Notes: generated from the letters alone by a model not told the origin. DNA of 64,000 nt from Morchella semilibera (GCA_009192285.1 WBVU01000004.1:2750001-2814000), one strand, 5' to 3'. Shown: positions 1-10,416, counted from the stretch's first letter. Translations and numbers: made by a program.

Positions 1-2
1 AC

Positions 3-203
3 CGTCTCAAAGGGTTTCCGTCTGTTAATGGGAGCATTCCAGCAACTGCCTTCAACAGAAACGGTAATATATTCGCATACGCTATCAGCTATGACTGGAG
101 CAAGGGACACCAGTCCAACACCCCGCAATACCCTACTAAGGTCATGCTGCACCCTATTAAGGAAGATGAGGCAAAACCAAGACCAGTCGCAAAGAAGCGG
201 TAG
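3..203 (+). CDS. rae1: mRNA export factor Rae1/Gle2, C-terminal end (partial)
   Basis: The reading frame that enters at base 3 and stops with TAG at 201-203 encodes about 66 residues of the Rae1/Gle2 carboxy terminus. Visible family signatures are the segment around FNRNGNIFAYAISYDWSKGH and the tail with PTKVMLHPIKEDEAKPRP. This is the last WD-repeat blade of the seven-bladed propeller, which docks on the nuclear pore through the Nup98 GLEBS motif and serves mRNA export. A 72-residue frame from base 28 covers the same DNA in another register and has no family resemblance, so it is a shadow. The 5' part lies outside the window. Identification rests on remembered family sequence, but the run of conserved residues is long, so I am confident. 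Confidence 0.9.
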   Translation, partial: RLKGFPSVNGSIPATAFNRNGNIFAYAISYDWSKGHQSNTPQYPTKVMLHPIKEDEAKPRPVAKKR

Positions 204-775
204 TTCGTCCTTTGTCCTACTCAAAGGGACGCTACTAGGGCTATAAAACGTCTCTCCCCCAAATCTGCAGACAACTAGCCAGTGTTTCTGGCTGATGTAG
301 AGAATACTTTCCTGTCTCTTGCCCCTTCAATATTGGATACTACAACATTTGAAATGATAGACCTGAATACCATGGAAGTTATTAACAAAATCGAGACATA
401 ATTCCTGTATCATTTCAAAGGCTCGGCATCATTTCTGTTCAATATTCCATGAAAAGCGGATTAGTGATCGTGAATAAAATGGAACATCTTGCACTGCGAC
501 CAGTAACGACCGCAAAGAGCTCGGCCTGCAGAAATCTGACCCCTGTTATGTACCCCACCTCCCTGCCGCGGTTCCGGGATATCGATCTGAAACCCATGCA
601 GAGATGGCACCTAAATGTGCAGCAAATCACGTAGGAATCAATGACTATTACCCAGTCAAACTCGGGCGAGTATATGTAGTGAATATACTCACGTATTAAT
701 TAAGTTCTGAGTATTCTTAGTAGCAACGAGCTCACAGGACTTAAATTAACGCGAGTAGGCAACATTGACTATGTA

Positions 776-947
776 TCCGATAGACGGTCAGTCCGAATTA
801 CAACTCGAGGCACTTAAACCCTTTATGGCAACGTGATAAATCTAACGCTGAGGATGTCCAAATGGTACATACGTATTTGATTCCTTGCGCTGTTTATATC
901 ACGATTACCGGAAAGGGTTTAAGTGCCTCGTCGCAACGTCTATCGGA
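776..947. mobile_element. TA-flanked MITE with nested inverted repeats
   Basis: Terminal inverted repeats TCCGATAGACG and CGTCTATCGGA are flanked on both sides by TA. A second, better arm pair lies inside: GAGGCACTTAAACCCTTT near 806 is mirrored by AAAGGGTTTAAGTGCCTC near 912. The 172-bp size, TA duplication and absence of coding sequence fit a non-autonomous Tc1/mariner-type element. No second copy is seen in the window. Confidence 0.6.
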
Positions 948-1004
948 TATATGTAGTGTAAGGTGCAATTCTGGCATAGTAGGTATCAATATCAACGGAC
1001 AATA

Positions 1005-1245
1005 GAGACTTTTAGCCACGGGTGTGAAAGGCAACGAACAAAAAATTAATTCCCAAGACTATGCTGCATGTGTTTGCCTCTTGGCGCACATAAGGGCACA
1101 CAAGTACATACTCTGAGAAGGAATATATCTCCATGCGTATGTACCTTCAAGTTTTGTAGTTGAAAATATTATATCACATCCTACCTGCATGTCTTGGAGG
1201 TCTTGGGAATAAATAAATTTTTGTTCGTTGATGGCTAAAAGACTC
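1005..1245. mobile_element. TA-flanked foldback MITE, 241 bp
   Basis: Imperfect arms run inward from GAGACTTTTAGCCA at the left and TGGCTAAAAGACTC at the right, each bordered by TA. The arms continue for about 50 bp on each side, through CAACGAACAAAAA and CCCAAGAC with small gaps, so the element can fold almost fully. There is no coding potential. It lies 57 bp from the previous element but shares no termini with it. Confidence 0.6.
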
Positions 1246-1477
1246 TAATGCCGGCGATGCGATGATATGCAGGTATGACTATGCGTGATGATTGTGCGTA
1301 ATATAGGGACGAGGAGGACTTTTCTCCCATTCGATATTCCTTTCACATTACCTACTATTGCATTCATGTATTCATTTAGCTAAATAGAAATTCCAGGCAA
1401 CTTGGGCGTGTGAGGTGTAATTAATTGTCTTGACTACAAGTAGAAAATTATCCTTTGACACAGTTATTCAATGGCTG

Positions 1478-1484
1478 TGAGTCA
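1478..1484 (+). promoter_or_regulatory. TGAGTCA site (Gcn4/CPC1-type) upstream of asn2
   Basis: A perfect TGAGTCA lies about 175 bp upstream of the asn2 ATG. TGASTCA is the known target of fungal Gcn4/CPC1/CpcA, which induces amino-acid biosynthesis genes, asparagine synthetase among them, on starvation. The match is seen directly; use of the site is inference. Confidence 0.5.
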
Positions 1485-1659
1485 AAATTGAACTTACCCT
1501 CAACCCTGGCCCTCCTCCCAAAAAGCTGTTATTTACCCTACCACCTGGTTTTATAAATAAATCAACCTTCCCTTCTTCTTCCGTTTGCCTCCCACAACTA
1601 TTCTTCCCTCCCTTCCCATTTTGCTCCGCTATAGTATATATAGCCTTGCCCCCCTCACG

Positions 1660-3923
1660 ATGTGTGGTATGAGATCACCCCTCGTCCGTCCCACTATGAA
1701 TTGCGGGACCCTGACAAAACCGTTGAAATAAAGGTATATTTGCTTGCCATAAACACCCCGATGTCCACCAATTCAAGCCCCAGGCTTTGCAATTAGCCAA
1801 AGCGTATGTATTCCCTCTATTTGATGTTTTGAGTGGTTCAGATACTTATGGGTTTCGCAGTGTGCGTCATCGCGGTCCGGATTGGAGTGAGATGATTCTT
1901 TCCCCGGGATTCCTTATCGTAAAATTCTAATTCTTTCTCACAGGTGGAAATATCATTTCCAATGACACAAGTAAATCAAACGCTGAGTAACCTCTTCGCC
2001 GAACTTCTTTAGTGCTAACTTTCCAAAACTATATGTAGTTTTAACGCATGAACGTTTGAGTATTGTTGGAATTGGTATTCCCTCTCCTCAATATTAGGAA
2101 AAAAAGAAAAAATCGATCATGGGTCTTTTTTAACAGTCACAACAGATAGTGGAGCGCAGCCCCTTGTCAACGAGGAGGAAACCGTGTTTTTGGCGGTCAA
2201 TGGCGAAATCTACAACCACAGAATATTGCGTAAGCAGCTCGATGCCAACACTAAGTTTAAGACCCATTCCGACTGTGAGGTCATTTTGCACTTGGTAAGA
2301 CCACCAGCTACATGTAAAACCCATCCCTTCTAACCGCTTTTAAAGTACCCCAAATATGATACAGATACTCCAAAGATGCTGGACGGAATGTTCTCTTTCG
2401 TCCTGTATGATAAAATCAAGGACCGGACTATTGCTGCGCGCGACCCCATCGGTGTTACTAGTTTCTATCAGGGTTGGTCCTCAAAAACCCCTGGCGCCGT
2501 ATACTTTGCTTCTGAGCTGAAGTGTCTCCACCCTGTCTGTGACAAAATCATCTCTTTTCCCCCAGGTCATATCTATGACTCAACCACCGGAAAGACTACT
2601 AGATATTTTCAACCATCATGGTTGGACTCCACAAAGATCCCGTCGACTCCAGTCAATTACGAAAGGGTTAGAACTACTTTGGAAAAGGCGGTGCGCAAGA
2701 GACTTATGGCTGAAGTCCCTTACGGAGTTCTCTTGTCCGGAGGACTTGACTCTAGTTTGATCGCTTCAATAGCTGCTCGTGAAACTGAGAAACTAAAAGT
2801 CAAGTCTGGGGTTGCCGACGGGAATGTGATACCACACGAACTCGTTGGAATCAGTGAAGGCGATGATCTTGACACGATCACTGCCTTACCAGAGCTGCAC
2901 TCCTTTTCTATTGGACTTCCAGGGTCACCAGATACTATCGCTGCTAAAAAGGTAGCTGCATATCTTGGAACAGTTCACCATGAATTCAACTTTACTTTAC
3001 AGGAAGGTCTCGATGCTCTTCGTGACGTTATTTATCACCTTGAAACTTTCGATGTTACTACAATTCGTGCATCAACACCTATGTACCTCCTGAGCAGGAA
3101 AATTAAAGCCCAGGGCGTGAAAATGGTTTTAAGTGGAGAAGGGAGTGATGAAATATTTGGTGGTTACCTTTACTTTGTCAACGCCCCGAGCAAGGAAGAA
3201 TTTCACAAGGAGACCATCACGAGGGTCAATAATCTGCACCTTTCAGATTGTCTGAGGGCCAACAAGTCTACCTCCGCATGGGGTGTTGAGGCCCGTGTCC
3301 CTTTCTTGGACAAGGAGGTGAGATATGGTCCTCTGGTGTAACTGGCATAGCGATTGATTCCGGTTTGTGTAGTTCTTGGAAGTCACGATGAATATCGATC
3401 CCCAAGACAAGCTTATCCTCAAGGGAGAGCGCCTTGAAAAGTATATTCTCAGAAAAGCATTTGATACCTCGGATAAACCAGATGAAAAGCCTTACCTTCC
3501 TGATGACATCCTTTGGCGTCAAAAAGAACAGTTCAGCGACGGCGTTGGATATGGGTGGATTGATGTCTTGAAGGTAACCCCAATTTTCTTGAATTTAGTG
3601 TCACATCTACTAAGGCGTTATCAAGGACACCGCGGAGAAAATGGTTACTGATGAACAGCTAAATAACCCCAAGCCTGAGTGGGGTGCCGACGCTCCTGAC
3701 AGCAAGGAGGGGTATTGGTACAGGTGTATGTTTGATGAACAATTCCCAGCACAATGTGCACCTACTGTCATGAGATGGAAGCCTACCTGGTCCAACCAGA
3801 CAGATCCTAGTGGAAGGTTAGCATCACATAAATTCAATATCACTTTCATCTGCATTTATATTCTTATATTAATCTTGCTATTAAAACAGGGCAATCGACA
3901 TTCATGTTGCTAAATATGAATAG
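1660..3923 (+). CDS. asn2: Asparagine synthetase (glutamine-hydrolysing)
   Basis: Makes asparagine from aspartate, ATP and glutamine in the cytosol. My exons are 1660-1666, 1734-1803, 1861-1886, 1944-1970, 2039-2074, 2137-2294, 2346-3317, 3373-3573, about 3615-3816 and 3890-3923, giving about 577 residues, normal for the family. The N-terminal class II glutaminase domain begins [13 protein letters not shown], with the nucleophile Cys2 split from the rest by an intron after only 7 coding bases, and carries RHRGPDWS and VNGEIYNH. The synthetase domain shows the pyrophosphate loop [20 protein letters not shown], and [12 protein letters not shown]. The C-terminus ends [15 protein letters not shown]. 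The exon 8/exon 9 junction is one base out of register with canonical splice sites: WIDVLK is followed by a frame needing one extra base. That may be a sequence error or a splice I misplaced. It is convergent with rrp41. A TGAGTCA site upstream suggests cross-pathway control. Confidence 0.95.
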
Positions 3924-4650
3924 AAATAGTGGTCAAATAAAATTCAATACGACACAGTTCAAGAGGCATGTAGGTGGGCCTGAGTGCATTTTCGTTTAGA
4001 TTGGCAGCTTTATACACCCTCAGTTACCAATAGAAGGCACTCTTATAGAATTCTTTATGTCCTAGAATGCCCTGGTTTCACTTTTGATGAATTTAGTTGG
4101 TAAGGTATGGTACACGCTTTGATACCCTTAGAGTCAAGATCACCACCATATATCTTTTAAAGGGTGAGGATCCTTACGTAGTTCAGCACTTATGGCGGAA
4201 TGAATATATCACTTCGATAGATACCCAGAGTAACCTTACAACCTACACTCACGTCTAGGTATTAATATAAACTGAGCGATATACTATGACTAATATCAGT
4301 GCACACCTTCAAGGACCAGGGTTTCCCCTTAGAAGGTAATATGGGGTAAAAATAACAAGATAGTTTCTATCATCCATCATAGGGTAATAGGAGATGATCC
4401 TCCGAAAACTTGCCCGCGATATCACCACTGAGCACTGCGCCTGTTTCACCTACCAGGTTCGACCGGTTCACTGCGCAGTACTACCATCCAAACCACTATT
4501 CAACACGATTACCCACCTCAACAAGGGTTTCCCAGTTCCGAGCCTCGTTATTTTATTTAGTAGTAGTCCAGCTAGTGTGGTTATCTTTGGGGGTGAGGCG
4601 CTCCGCCGACAGTTCGTACAGAGGCTCCTTCCTTGGCACAAGTGACACCA
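3924..4650. other. Convergent intergenic region, asn2 to rrp41
   Basis: This holds the 3' ends of two converging genes. Two overlapping frames at 4394-4694 have no recognisable similarity. One has a hydrophobic run (about residues 50-62), but it runs into the rrp41 coding end, so I do not call it. Confidence 0.5.
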
Positions 4651-5585
4651 CTATAGTGCGCCTCTTCTTGCCATCTCATTACCGTGGGTTCTAACGATAT
4701 CATCCATAATCTCCTTCAGTTTCCCGCATCCATCCAACGCGACAGCCATCATGCCCTCCAGTCTTTCCAATCTAACCTTCGTCTCGAGTTGCAACAAGGT
4801 AATTTTCTCCGAGTTTCCAATTGTTGCAATCGTAACTCCTGGAAGATCACTTTCCTCAACATTGTTCATATCCAGTAATGGATCTTCTCCTTCTACTTCA
4901 GGAATGTTAGCACTGCGAGCTGAGTGGGAACCAGCTGTGCATGCAACCACATAGTCGCTCATTGGGATGCCAGCGTCGATCAGGGCGAGTGTACAGGCAT
5001 TGATACAAGTGGCGAGGACAGAGCCATCCTGCGATAATATGTGGAGAGTAATTACGATCTCTGACCGCGGGTGAAGGTTTGTTAAGATAGCTTCTGCAAA
5101 TGTTCTCTGTAGAGCGGTCTGCATCTCTTGTATCCGCCTACGTATAATCCACTTAGATCAGCCATGACGGTTGTACTTAAATAGGATGCGAACGCTAGGA
5201 CAAGTGTGACTTTCCCTGGACATATGATAAGAAAGGAAACCTACCGGTCACTTTTGGCTCTTTTCTTTCTCTCGTTCCCACTAAACGCAGCAAAACAGAC
5301 CTCTACCGTGACTGTGGCCCTATCCTGGCTTCTGTTCGCCCCATTCTTGGGCTCGTTTGGTCCGCTGACGCTACATATAATTTTCGTATTTCCCCACTCA
5401 ACATATGATGACCCGTCAGCGGCTGTGGTAGTTGACAGACGTGCCTCAAAGCGACGGAGCTCGTTCCAGCGTCGGCCATCTATGCGGAGCCCTTCGGGGG
5501 AGAGAAGTTCGTGGCGAGACTGTAAATGAGCACTGAAATTAGTATTTAAGACCCTGCACAAAAGCTGAGAGATAGTAGATACCAT
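4651..5585 (-). CDS. rrp41: Exosome complex subunit Rrp41 (Ski6), RNase PH-like
   Basis: Core-ring subunit of the RNA exosome, in nucleus and cytoplasm. Exons on the minus strand are 5585-5583 (the ATG alone), 5519-5245 and 5137-4651, giving 254 residues. The splice directly after ATG yields MSRHELLSPEGLRIDGRRW, the standard amino terminus of the family, whereas the unspliced reading gives an atypical 20-residue extension; that is why I choose it. RNase PH fold signatures are IDGRRWNELR, GNTKIICSVSGP, SQDGSVLATCINA, ALIDAGIPMSDYV, DPLLDMNNVEESDLPG and a C-terminal helix. As in other eukaryotic Rrp41 proteins the ring role is structural; catalysis resides in Rrp44 and Rrp6. Introns are 63 and 107 nt. 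The gene faces asn2 and precedes the first repeat block. Confidence 0.93.
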
Positions 5586-6361
5586 TATAGATTTTGCTTT
5601 GAGATGTTAGAGTTGTTAGATGAGGCAACATGTTGAAGAGCAGAATCCAATTCGGCTCCCGGAATCTTGGCAAACGTAACGGACCGGGAAACTGTCAGAC
5701 TCAGAAACCTGTCGCCTGGCAACCACAGAACTGTATGAATCAAGATGCCATCTAATAGGCAGAATTGCCTACTAAGAAGAATACTCCAAGTTTAAGGGGA
5801 ATTTGCTTAAAAACTTATGAAGAAACAGTCAAATTGGAAACTCCTAACAAATACTTGTATGAAGAGATCAGGACCGTAATTTATCTCCAGCAGAATTTCT
5901 TTGAAATGGTTCTCATATCAAAAGAATAAATCTTCAATTTTATTTTCCTCATGTTTTCTTGACTTCCCACGAGGTACTTGTGACGGAGTAACTGCGACGA
6001 CTCGGAGAGTAGATGAAGATTATGAAACAGACGATAGAGAAGATTAGTCAAGACTAATAGAAATGCAGAACAGCAGCTGAGGCGACTAAGGGTCAAAAAA
6101 AGAACCTAGACTAAGGTTAAAGGATACTTCAAGAAGAATCGTTCCGTGAAAGGACTAGGGAAAGCTATACAATAGACTATAACTATGAATAGTAGTATAT
6201 TCCTATATACTGAAATGATAGTAAGATGGGACAAGGAAGAAAGAAGGAAAAGAAATAAAAAAAAACTTCTATACCTGTTATTTAACACCCTCCTCCGTAT
6301 CATAGAGTACTTGACACGTAGTGTAACAAAAGACAATGATGATGCAGAAGGACTCGAAGTA
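5586..6361. other. AT-rich spacer grading into an LTR-A remnant
   Basis: No gene is seen. From about 6180 the sequence matches pieces of LTR-A in antisense: the TATATTCC block, the AG-rich tract near 6230, a mirror of TTAAATAG near 6280, and the GATGATGCAGAAGGACTCGA stretch just before the MITE at 6362. The remnant is decayed and broken. Confidence 0.45.
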
Positions 6362-6498
6362 CATCAGCAAGTTCAGCTTGTGACTGGAGTCTCCCAACAG
6401 TCTTCCGAGTCTCCTAAGAGTCACCTGAAACTTCTGAATATTTTTTGAGTTTCCTGAGGCTCAGGAGACATTAGAAAACAGATGAAGTCTTGCCGGTA
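6362..6498 (-). mobile_element. CATCAGCAA MITE, full length
   Basis: Reference description for the family. About 137 bp long, it starts CATCAGCAA and ends TTGCTGATG. The two ends then diverge: one continues GACTTCATTTGTCTCC, the other ACTCAACTTGTGACTGG. The interior holds a 10-bp-arm hairpin (GTCTCCTGAG / CTCAGGAGAC), an A-rich AAAAAATAT centre, and four or five CAGGAGAC-like units at about 10-11 bp spacing. Plus here means the GACTTCATTTG end is on the left. It has no coding sequence. This copy lies minus, in an LTR-A remnant, with TA on both sides. Confidence 0.85.
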
Positions 6499-6608
6499 TA
6501 CGCAGCCAAAGGACGTCAAAGTTCATGGCAGGTATGCATCAGCAAGATCTCACAAGTCTCAGGAGATTATTTGGGTCTCAAGAGACTCAGAATACTGTCA
6601 GAAGACTC
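6499..6608. mobile_element. Decayed MITE debris
   Basis: From 6537 the sequence begins CATCAGCAAGA and carries scattered GTCTCAGGAGA and GACTCAG words without a recognisable other end. It looks like a truncated, diverged copy of the CATCAGCAA MITE lying between the full copy and the start of an LTR-A. Confidence 0.4.
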
Positions 6609-7367
6609 TGTCCGGGCATCTTAAATCAGCAAGACTTCATTTGTCTCCTGATGTCTCCTGAGGCTCAGGAGACTCAAAAAATATCTGGCGTTCTCAGGAG
6701 ACTCTCAGGAGACCCGGGAGACTGTTGGGAGACTCTAGTCACAAGTTGAGTTTGCTGATGTAGCATCGGTCCTGATGGTTAGATAGTCGAAGCGCTGTTG
6801 TGATCGATACGGTATTGTTAAGCGAGGAAGGTGTGTGCCAAAGAGGGGGTATCGTCATTGAGTTCTACGAGGTTCAGTGACAGGATTGATTTGTAATGTA
6901 GTAAAGATGGTGGGGAGGAATACGAGGTGTGGTTGCGATGGACTTCTACGGGTTTCTATGGACTGATGTATGAGTAATAGCGGACTGATGAAGGAGAGGT
7001 GTTGAATAGCAGGGATAGATGTTTTCCTCAATTTTTTTTTTTTTTTTCTCTGTCTTGTCTTCCTGTTATCTCAGTACATAGGAATATACTCCTATTCCCA
7101 AGCCATAGTTTTTCGCTTCCAAGATCTCGTCCTCTTTGAGAGGAAAACTCATAGCACTCCTCATCGTTCTCGTGGAGGTCCATTCGGCCCTCACTCTCTC
7201 TGCCTTATGCCCTTGCCTTTGCTTTCGCTGGCGTTTGTGCTTGTGCCTGCCCGGCGTTATCCCTGTTTTCTTCAGTCTCCTCGTCACGTTGGCTGTACTC
7301 TTCGAGTCCTGTCTGCGTCATCATTGTTATTGTCATCTTTTACTTTGCGTTGGATTACTCCGTCACA
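6609..7367 (+). mobile_element. Fossil solo LTR, family A, with nested MITE
   Basis: Reference description for LTR-A. About 630 bp, it begins TGTCCCGGCGTCTTGGCAT and ends TACTCCGTCACA. In order it contains a TGAGTCA site, a TTAAATA box 20-25 bp on, a long pyrimidine tract (the likely start region), a TAGGAATATACTCCTA near-palindrome, a run of CCTTTGCC/CCTTGCC hexamers, and a conserved TCATCATTGTCATCTTC block. It is a Ty3/gypsy-type LTR by TG/CA ends and 5-bp duplications. This copy carries a MITE at 6625-6760 that split its first 15 bases from the rest. Broken fossil. Confidence 0.75.
6625..6760 (+). mobile_element. CATCAGCAA MITE in LTR-A
   Basis: Full-length plus copy. The left end has lost its first base (AATCAGCAAGACTTC) and the right end is intact. 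The LTR-A sequence resumes at TAGCATCGG. Confidence 0.85.
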
Positions 7368-7536
7368 GTTGCCAAGCCTGACATATACCCTCTTGTAACC
7401 CCAATCATGTCTCACCCCTTCGCGTAACAGAAACTTATACAAGTCTTTTGATTCACCTCCCCTTCCTAGTGCACAATAATCTCAACCTTCCTAATCTCAA
7501 TCCTTCCATTCCCCTGAACTTAGTGTATCGATGAAA
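7368..7536 (-). mobile_element. Fossil LTR fragment, family E
   Basis: The stretch from AAGCCTGACATATACCC to TTCCATTCCCCTGAACTTAG matches the right part of the family E LTR found at 49689-49860. It is a truncated fossil caught between two LTR-A copies. Confidence 0.45.
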
Positions 7537-8162
7537 TGTCCCGGCATCTTGGCATCGGTCTCAATGGTTTGGTAGTCGTAGCGCTGTTGCAATAGATAGA
7601 GTTAGATTAAGCGCGGATGAGGTAAGATGAAGTGGGGATGTCGTTATAAGGTTCTATGAGGTTCGATAGCATGATGGATTGGTAATAGGAATTGACGAAA
7701 TGGTGGGGAGGAATACGAGGTGTGGTTACAATAGATTTCTATGAGTTTCTGTGAGCGAATGTGTGAGTCATAGTGGACTGGTGGAGGAGAGGTGTTAAAT
7801 AGCGGGTTTAAATATTTTTCTTAGTTCTTTCCTCCTTTCCTCTCCGTCTCGTCTTTCTGTCAACTTGGTACATAGAAATATACTCCTATTTTCAAGCCAT
7901 AGTTCCTCACCTCCAAGATCGTGTCCTCTTCAAGAGGAAAACTCACAGTACCTCTTATCGTTCTCGTCGAGGTCCATCCAGTCCTCACTCTCTCTGCTCT
8001 GCGACCTTGTGCTCTTGCCTTTGTCTTCGCCTGTGCCTGTGCTTGTGCCTACTCGGCGTTGTCTCTGTCTTCGTCGGTCCCCTCGTCGCATAGACTGTGC
8101 TCCTCAAATCCTTCTACATCATCATTGTCATCTTCTACTTTGCGTCGGGTTACTCCGTCACA
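7537..8162 (+). mobile_element. Fossil solo LTR, family A, 5-bp duplication TGAAA
   Basis: This 626-bp copy looks whole, from TGTCCCGGCATC to CCGTCACA. The 5-bp duplication TGAAA (7532-7536 and 8163-8167) is intact, which proves it is a solo LTR left by recombination between the two LTRs of one insertion, and makes it one of the younger layers here. Confidence 0.85.
7764..7801 (+). promoter_or_regulatory. LTR-A promoter module: TGAGTCA plus TATA box
   Basis: TGAGTCA (7764-7770) is followed by TTAAATA (7795-7801), and then by a TC-rich tract of the sort where fungal transcription often begins. The same pair recurs in most LTR-A copies, for example 20043-20049. Confidence 0.5.
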
Positions 8163-9225
8163 TGAAACAGTCAAAACAGTATTATGTCCCGGCGCCTTGG
8201 CATTTGTCCCAACAGTTCGGTAGGCTATGCATGATTGTGGTTGTTAGGGTAATGTTAAGTGAGATTGGAGAGCGCGAGGTGGAGGTTGTCGTCATGGAGT
8301 TCTGGGAGGTTCGATGGCGTGATGGATTGGTAATGTAGAATAGCGGAGATGGTGGGGAGGATTACGAAGTGTGGTAGCGACGAGTTTCTATGGGGTTCTA
8401 TAAGCGAAAGTGTGAGTCATAGCGGACTAGTGGAGGAGGTGTGTTAAATAGCGGGGATAGATGTTTTCCTTAGTTCTTTCTTTCTTTTCTCTTTGTTTCG
8501 TCTTCCTGTCATCTCGATACGTAAGAATCTACTCCTATTTCTGAAGCCATAGCCTCTCGTACTAAATACTTGATCCTCAGACGAGGGGAAACTCATCGCA
8601 TCTCTCATTGTTCTCGTTGAGGTCCATCTGGTTCTCACTCTCCCTGCTCTGCGCCCTTGTGCCCTTGCCTTTGCCCTTGCTTTTGCCTTCGCCGGTGCCT
8701 GTGCTTGTGCCTGCTCAGCGTCGTCCCTGTCTTTGTCGGTCTCCTCGCCTGGCAGGCTGTGCTCCTCGAGTTCTTCTGCGTCATCATTGTCATCTTCTAC
8801 TTTGCGTCGAGTTACTCCGTAACAATAGGCCCCTACTTGGTTAAACAGATTGTAAGTCCCTATGCATACGAGTTAGAATTACCTTCATTCATGAAAATAA
8901 ATCCGGTATTTTATGTTTCACTGATATCGCCGGCGATCAATGGTCCTGTTCTAGGACAAATTGTTGAACCACCCCCACCTTTGGAGGTTGAAGGGGAGAT
9001 TGAATGTCCTGGCGTCTTGGCATCAGTCCCGACGATTTGGTAGTCGAAGCGCTGTTGTGATTGTTTGGGTATGGTTAAGCGAGGAAGGGGTGTGCTAAAG
9101 GGGGGGTGTCGTCATTAGGTTCTAGGAGGTTCGATAGCGTGATGGATTGGTAATGTAAATAGCGGAGATGGTGGAGAGGAATATGAGGTGTGAATGGAAC
9201 GGATTTCCGTGGGTTTCCATGAATT

Positions 9226-9997
9226 TGTCCCGGCCTCTTGGCATTTATCCCGACAGTTCGGTAGGCGATATACAGTTGTGGTTGTTAGGGTAATGTTAAG
9301 CGAGGGTGGGGAGTGCGAGGTGGAGGTTGTCGTCATTGGGTTCTGGGAGGTTCGATGGCGTGATGGATTGGTAATGTAAAATAGCGGAGATGGTGGGGAG
9401 GATTACGAGGTGTGGTAGCGCCGGGTTTCTATAAGGTTCTATGAGCGAAAGTGTGTATCATAGCGGATTAGTGAGGGAGGTGTGTTAAATAGCGGGGATA
9501 GATGTTTTCCTTGGTTCTTTCTTTCTTTTCTCTCTGTCTCGTCTTCCTGTTATTCTAGTACATAGGAATCTACTCCTATTTTTAAGCCATAGCCTCTCGT
9601 ATCAAAGACTCGATCCCATGACAAGGGGAAACTCATGGTACTCCTCATCGTTCTCCTTGAGGTCCCTTCGGTCCTCACTCTGCCTGCCCTGTGCTCTTGT
9701 GCCCTTGCCCTTGCCTTTGCCTTCACCGGTGCCTATGCTTGTGCCTGCATCAGCAAACTCAACTTGTGACTGGAGTCTCCCAGCAGTCTCCCAGGTCTCC
9801 TGAGAGTCTCCTGAGACTCCTGGATATTTTTTGAGTCTTCTGAGGCTCAGGAGACATCAGGAGACAAATGAAGTCTTGCTGATGTGCCCGGTGTAATCCC
9901 TGTCTTCATCGGTCCCCTCGTCTCGTAGACTGTACTCCTCGAGCCTATCTGCGTCATCATTGTCATCTTCTTCCTTGCGTCGGGTTACTCCGTCACA
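9226..9997 (+). mobile_element. Fossil solo LTR-A nested in an older LTR-A
   Basis: Without its MITE this is about 634 bp. It is flanked by GAATT (9221-9225) and GAACT (9998-10002), a 5-bp duplication that has diverged at one position. The host LTR reads on cleanly across the junction. Confidence 0.8.
9748..9884 (-). mobile_element. CATCAGCAA MITE in nested LTR-A
   Basis: Full-length minus copy with near-consensus ends. The host sequence GTGCCTGCCCGG is split with a duplicated TG, showing a 2-bp target duplication that is not TA. It is the third layer of a three-deep nest. Confidence 0.9.
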
Positions 9998-10416
9998 GAA
10001 CTGATGTATGAGTCATAGCGGACTGATGGAAGACTCGGAGAAGTGTTAAATGGCGGGGATCGATGTTGTCCTTAGTTCTTTCTTTCTTTTCTCTCTGTCT
10101 TGTCTTCCTGTTATCTCGGTAAATAGGAATCTACTCCTATTTCTAAGCCATAGCCTCTCGTACCAAAGACTCGATCCTCTAACAAGAGGAAATCTATGGT
10201 ACCTCTCATCGTTCTCGTTGAGGTCAATCCGGTCCTTACTCTCCCTGCCATGTGCCCTTGTGTTTTTGTTCTTGCCTTTGCTTTCGCCGGTACCTGTACT
10301 TGTGCCTGCCCAGCGTTGTCCTTGTTTTCATCGGCCTCCTCGTCGCGTTGGCTGTGCTTCTCGAATCCTTCTGCATCATTGTCATCTTCTACTTTGCGTC
10401 GGGTTACTCCGTCATA

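Larger units (their letters stand above)
204..1659. other. Intergenic region between rae1 and asn2
   Basis: No credible gene is seen. The stretch holds the rae1 3' region, two TA-flanked inverted-repeat elements (776-947 and 1005-1245), a TGAGTCA site (1478-1484), and a pyrimidine-rich stretch from about 1565 followed by TATATATAG near 1635 just upstream of the asn2 start. Short ORFs at 439-634 on both strands overlap each other and look random. Confidence 0.6.
8185..10416 (+). mobile_element. Fossil family A retrotransposon, mostly deleted, two LTRs
   Basis: The 5' LTR spans 8185-8824. A 180-bp interior remnant (8825-9004) encodes a short stretch resembling the integrase carboxy terminus of Ty3/gypsy chromoviruses (YAYELELPSFMKINPVFYVS) and ends in a purine-rich tract. 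The 3' LTR starts at 9005, is interrupted by a younger LTR-A (9226-9997) and resumes to about 10416. Nearly all of gag and pol is missing, so it is heavily broken. Confidence 0.7.

Noticed and set aside
439-634. Overlapping 61-63 residue frames on both strands
   Set aside because: They mirror each other, have no known similarity, and lie in intergenic DNA.
4394-4694. Two overlapping frames, one with a hydrophobic run
   Set aside because: No splice or family support, and one runs into the rrp41 coding end.
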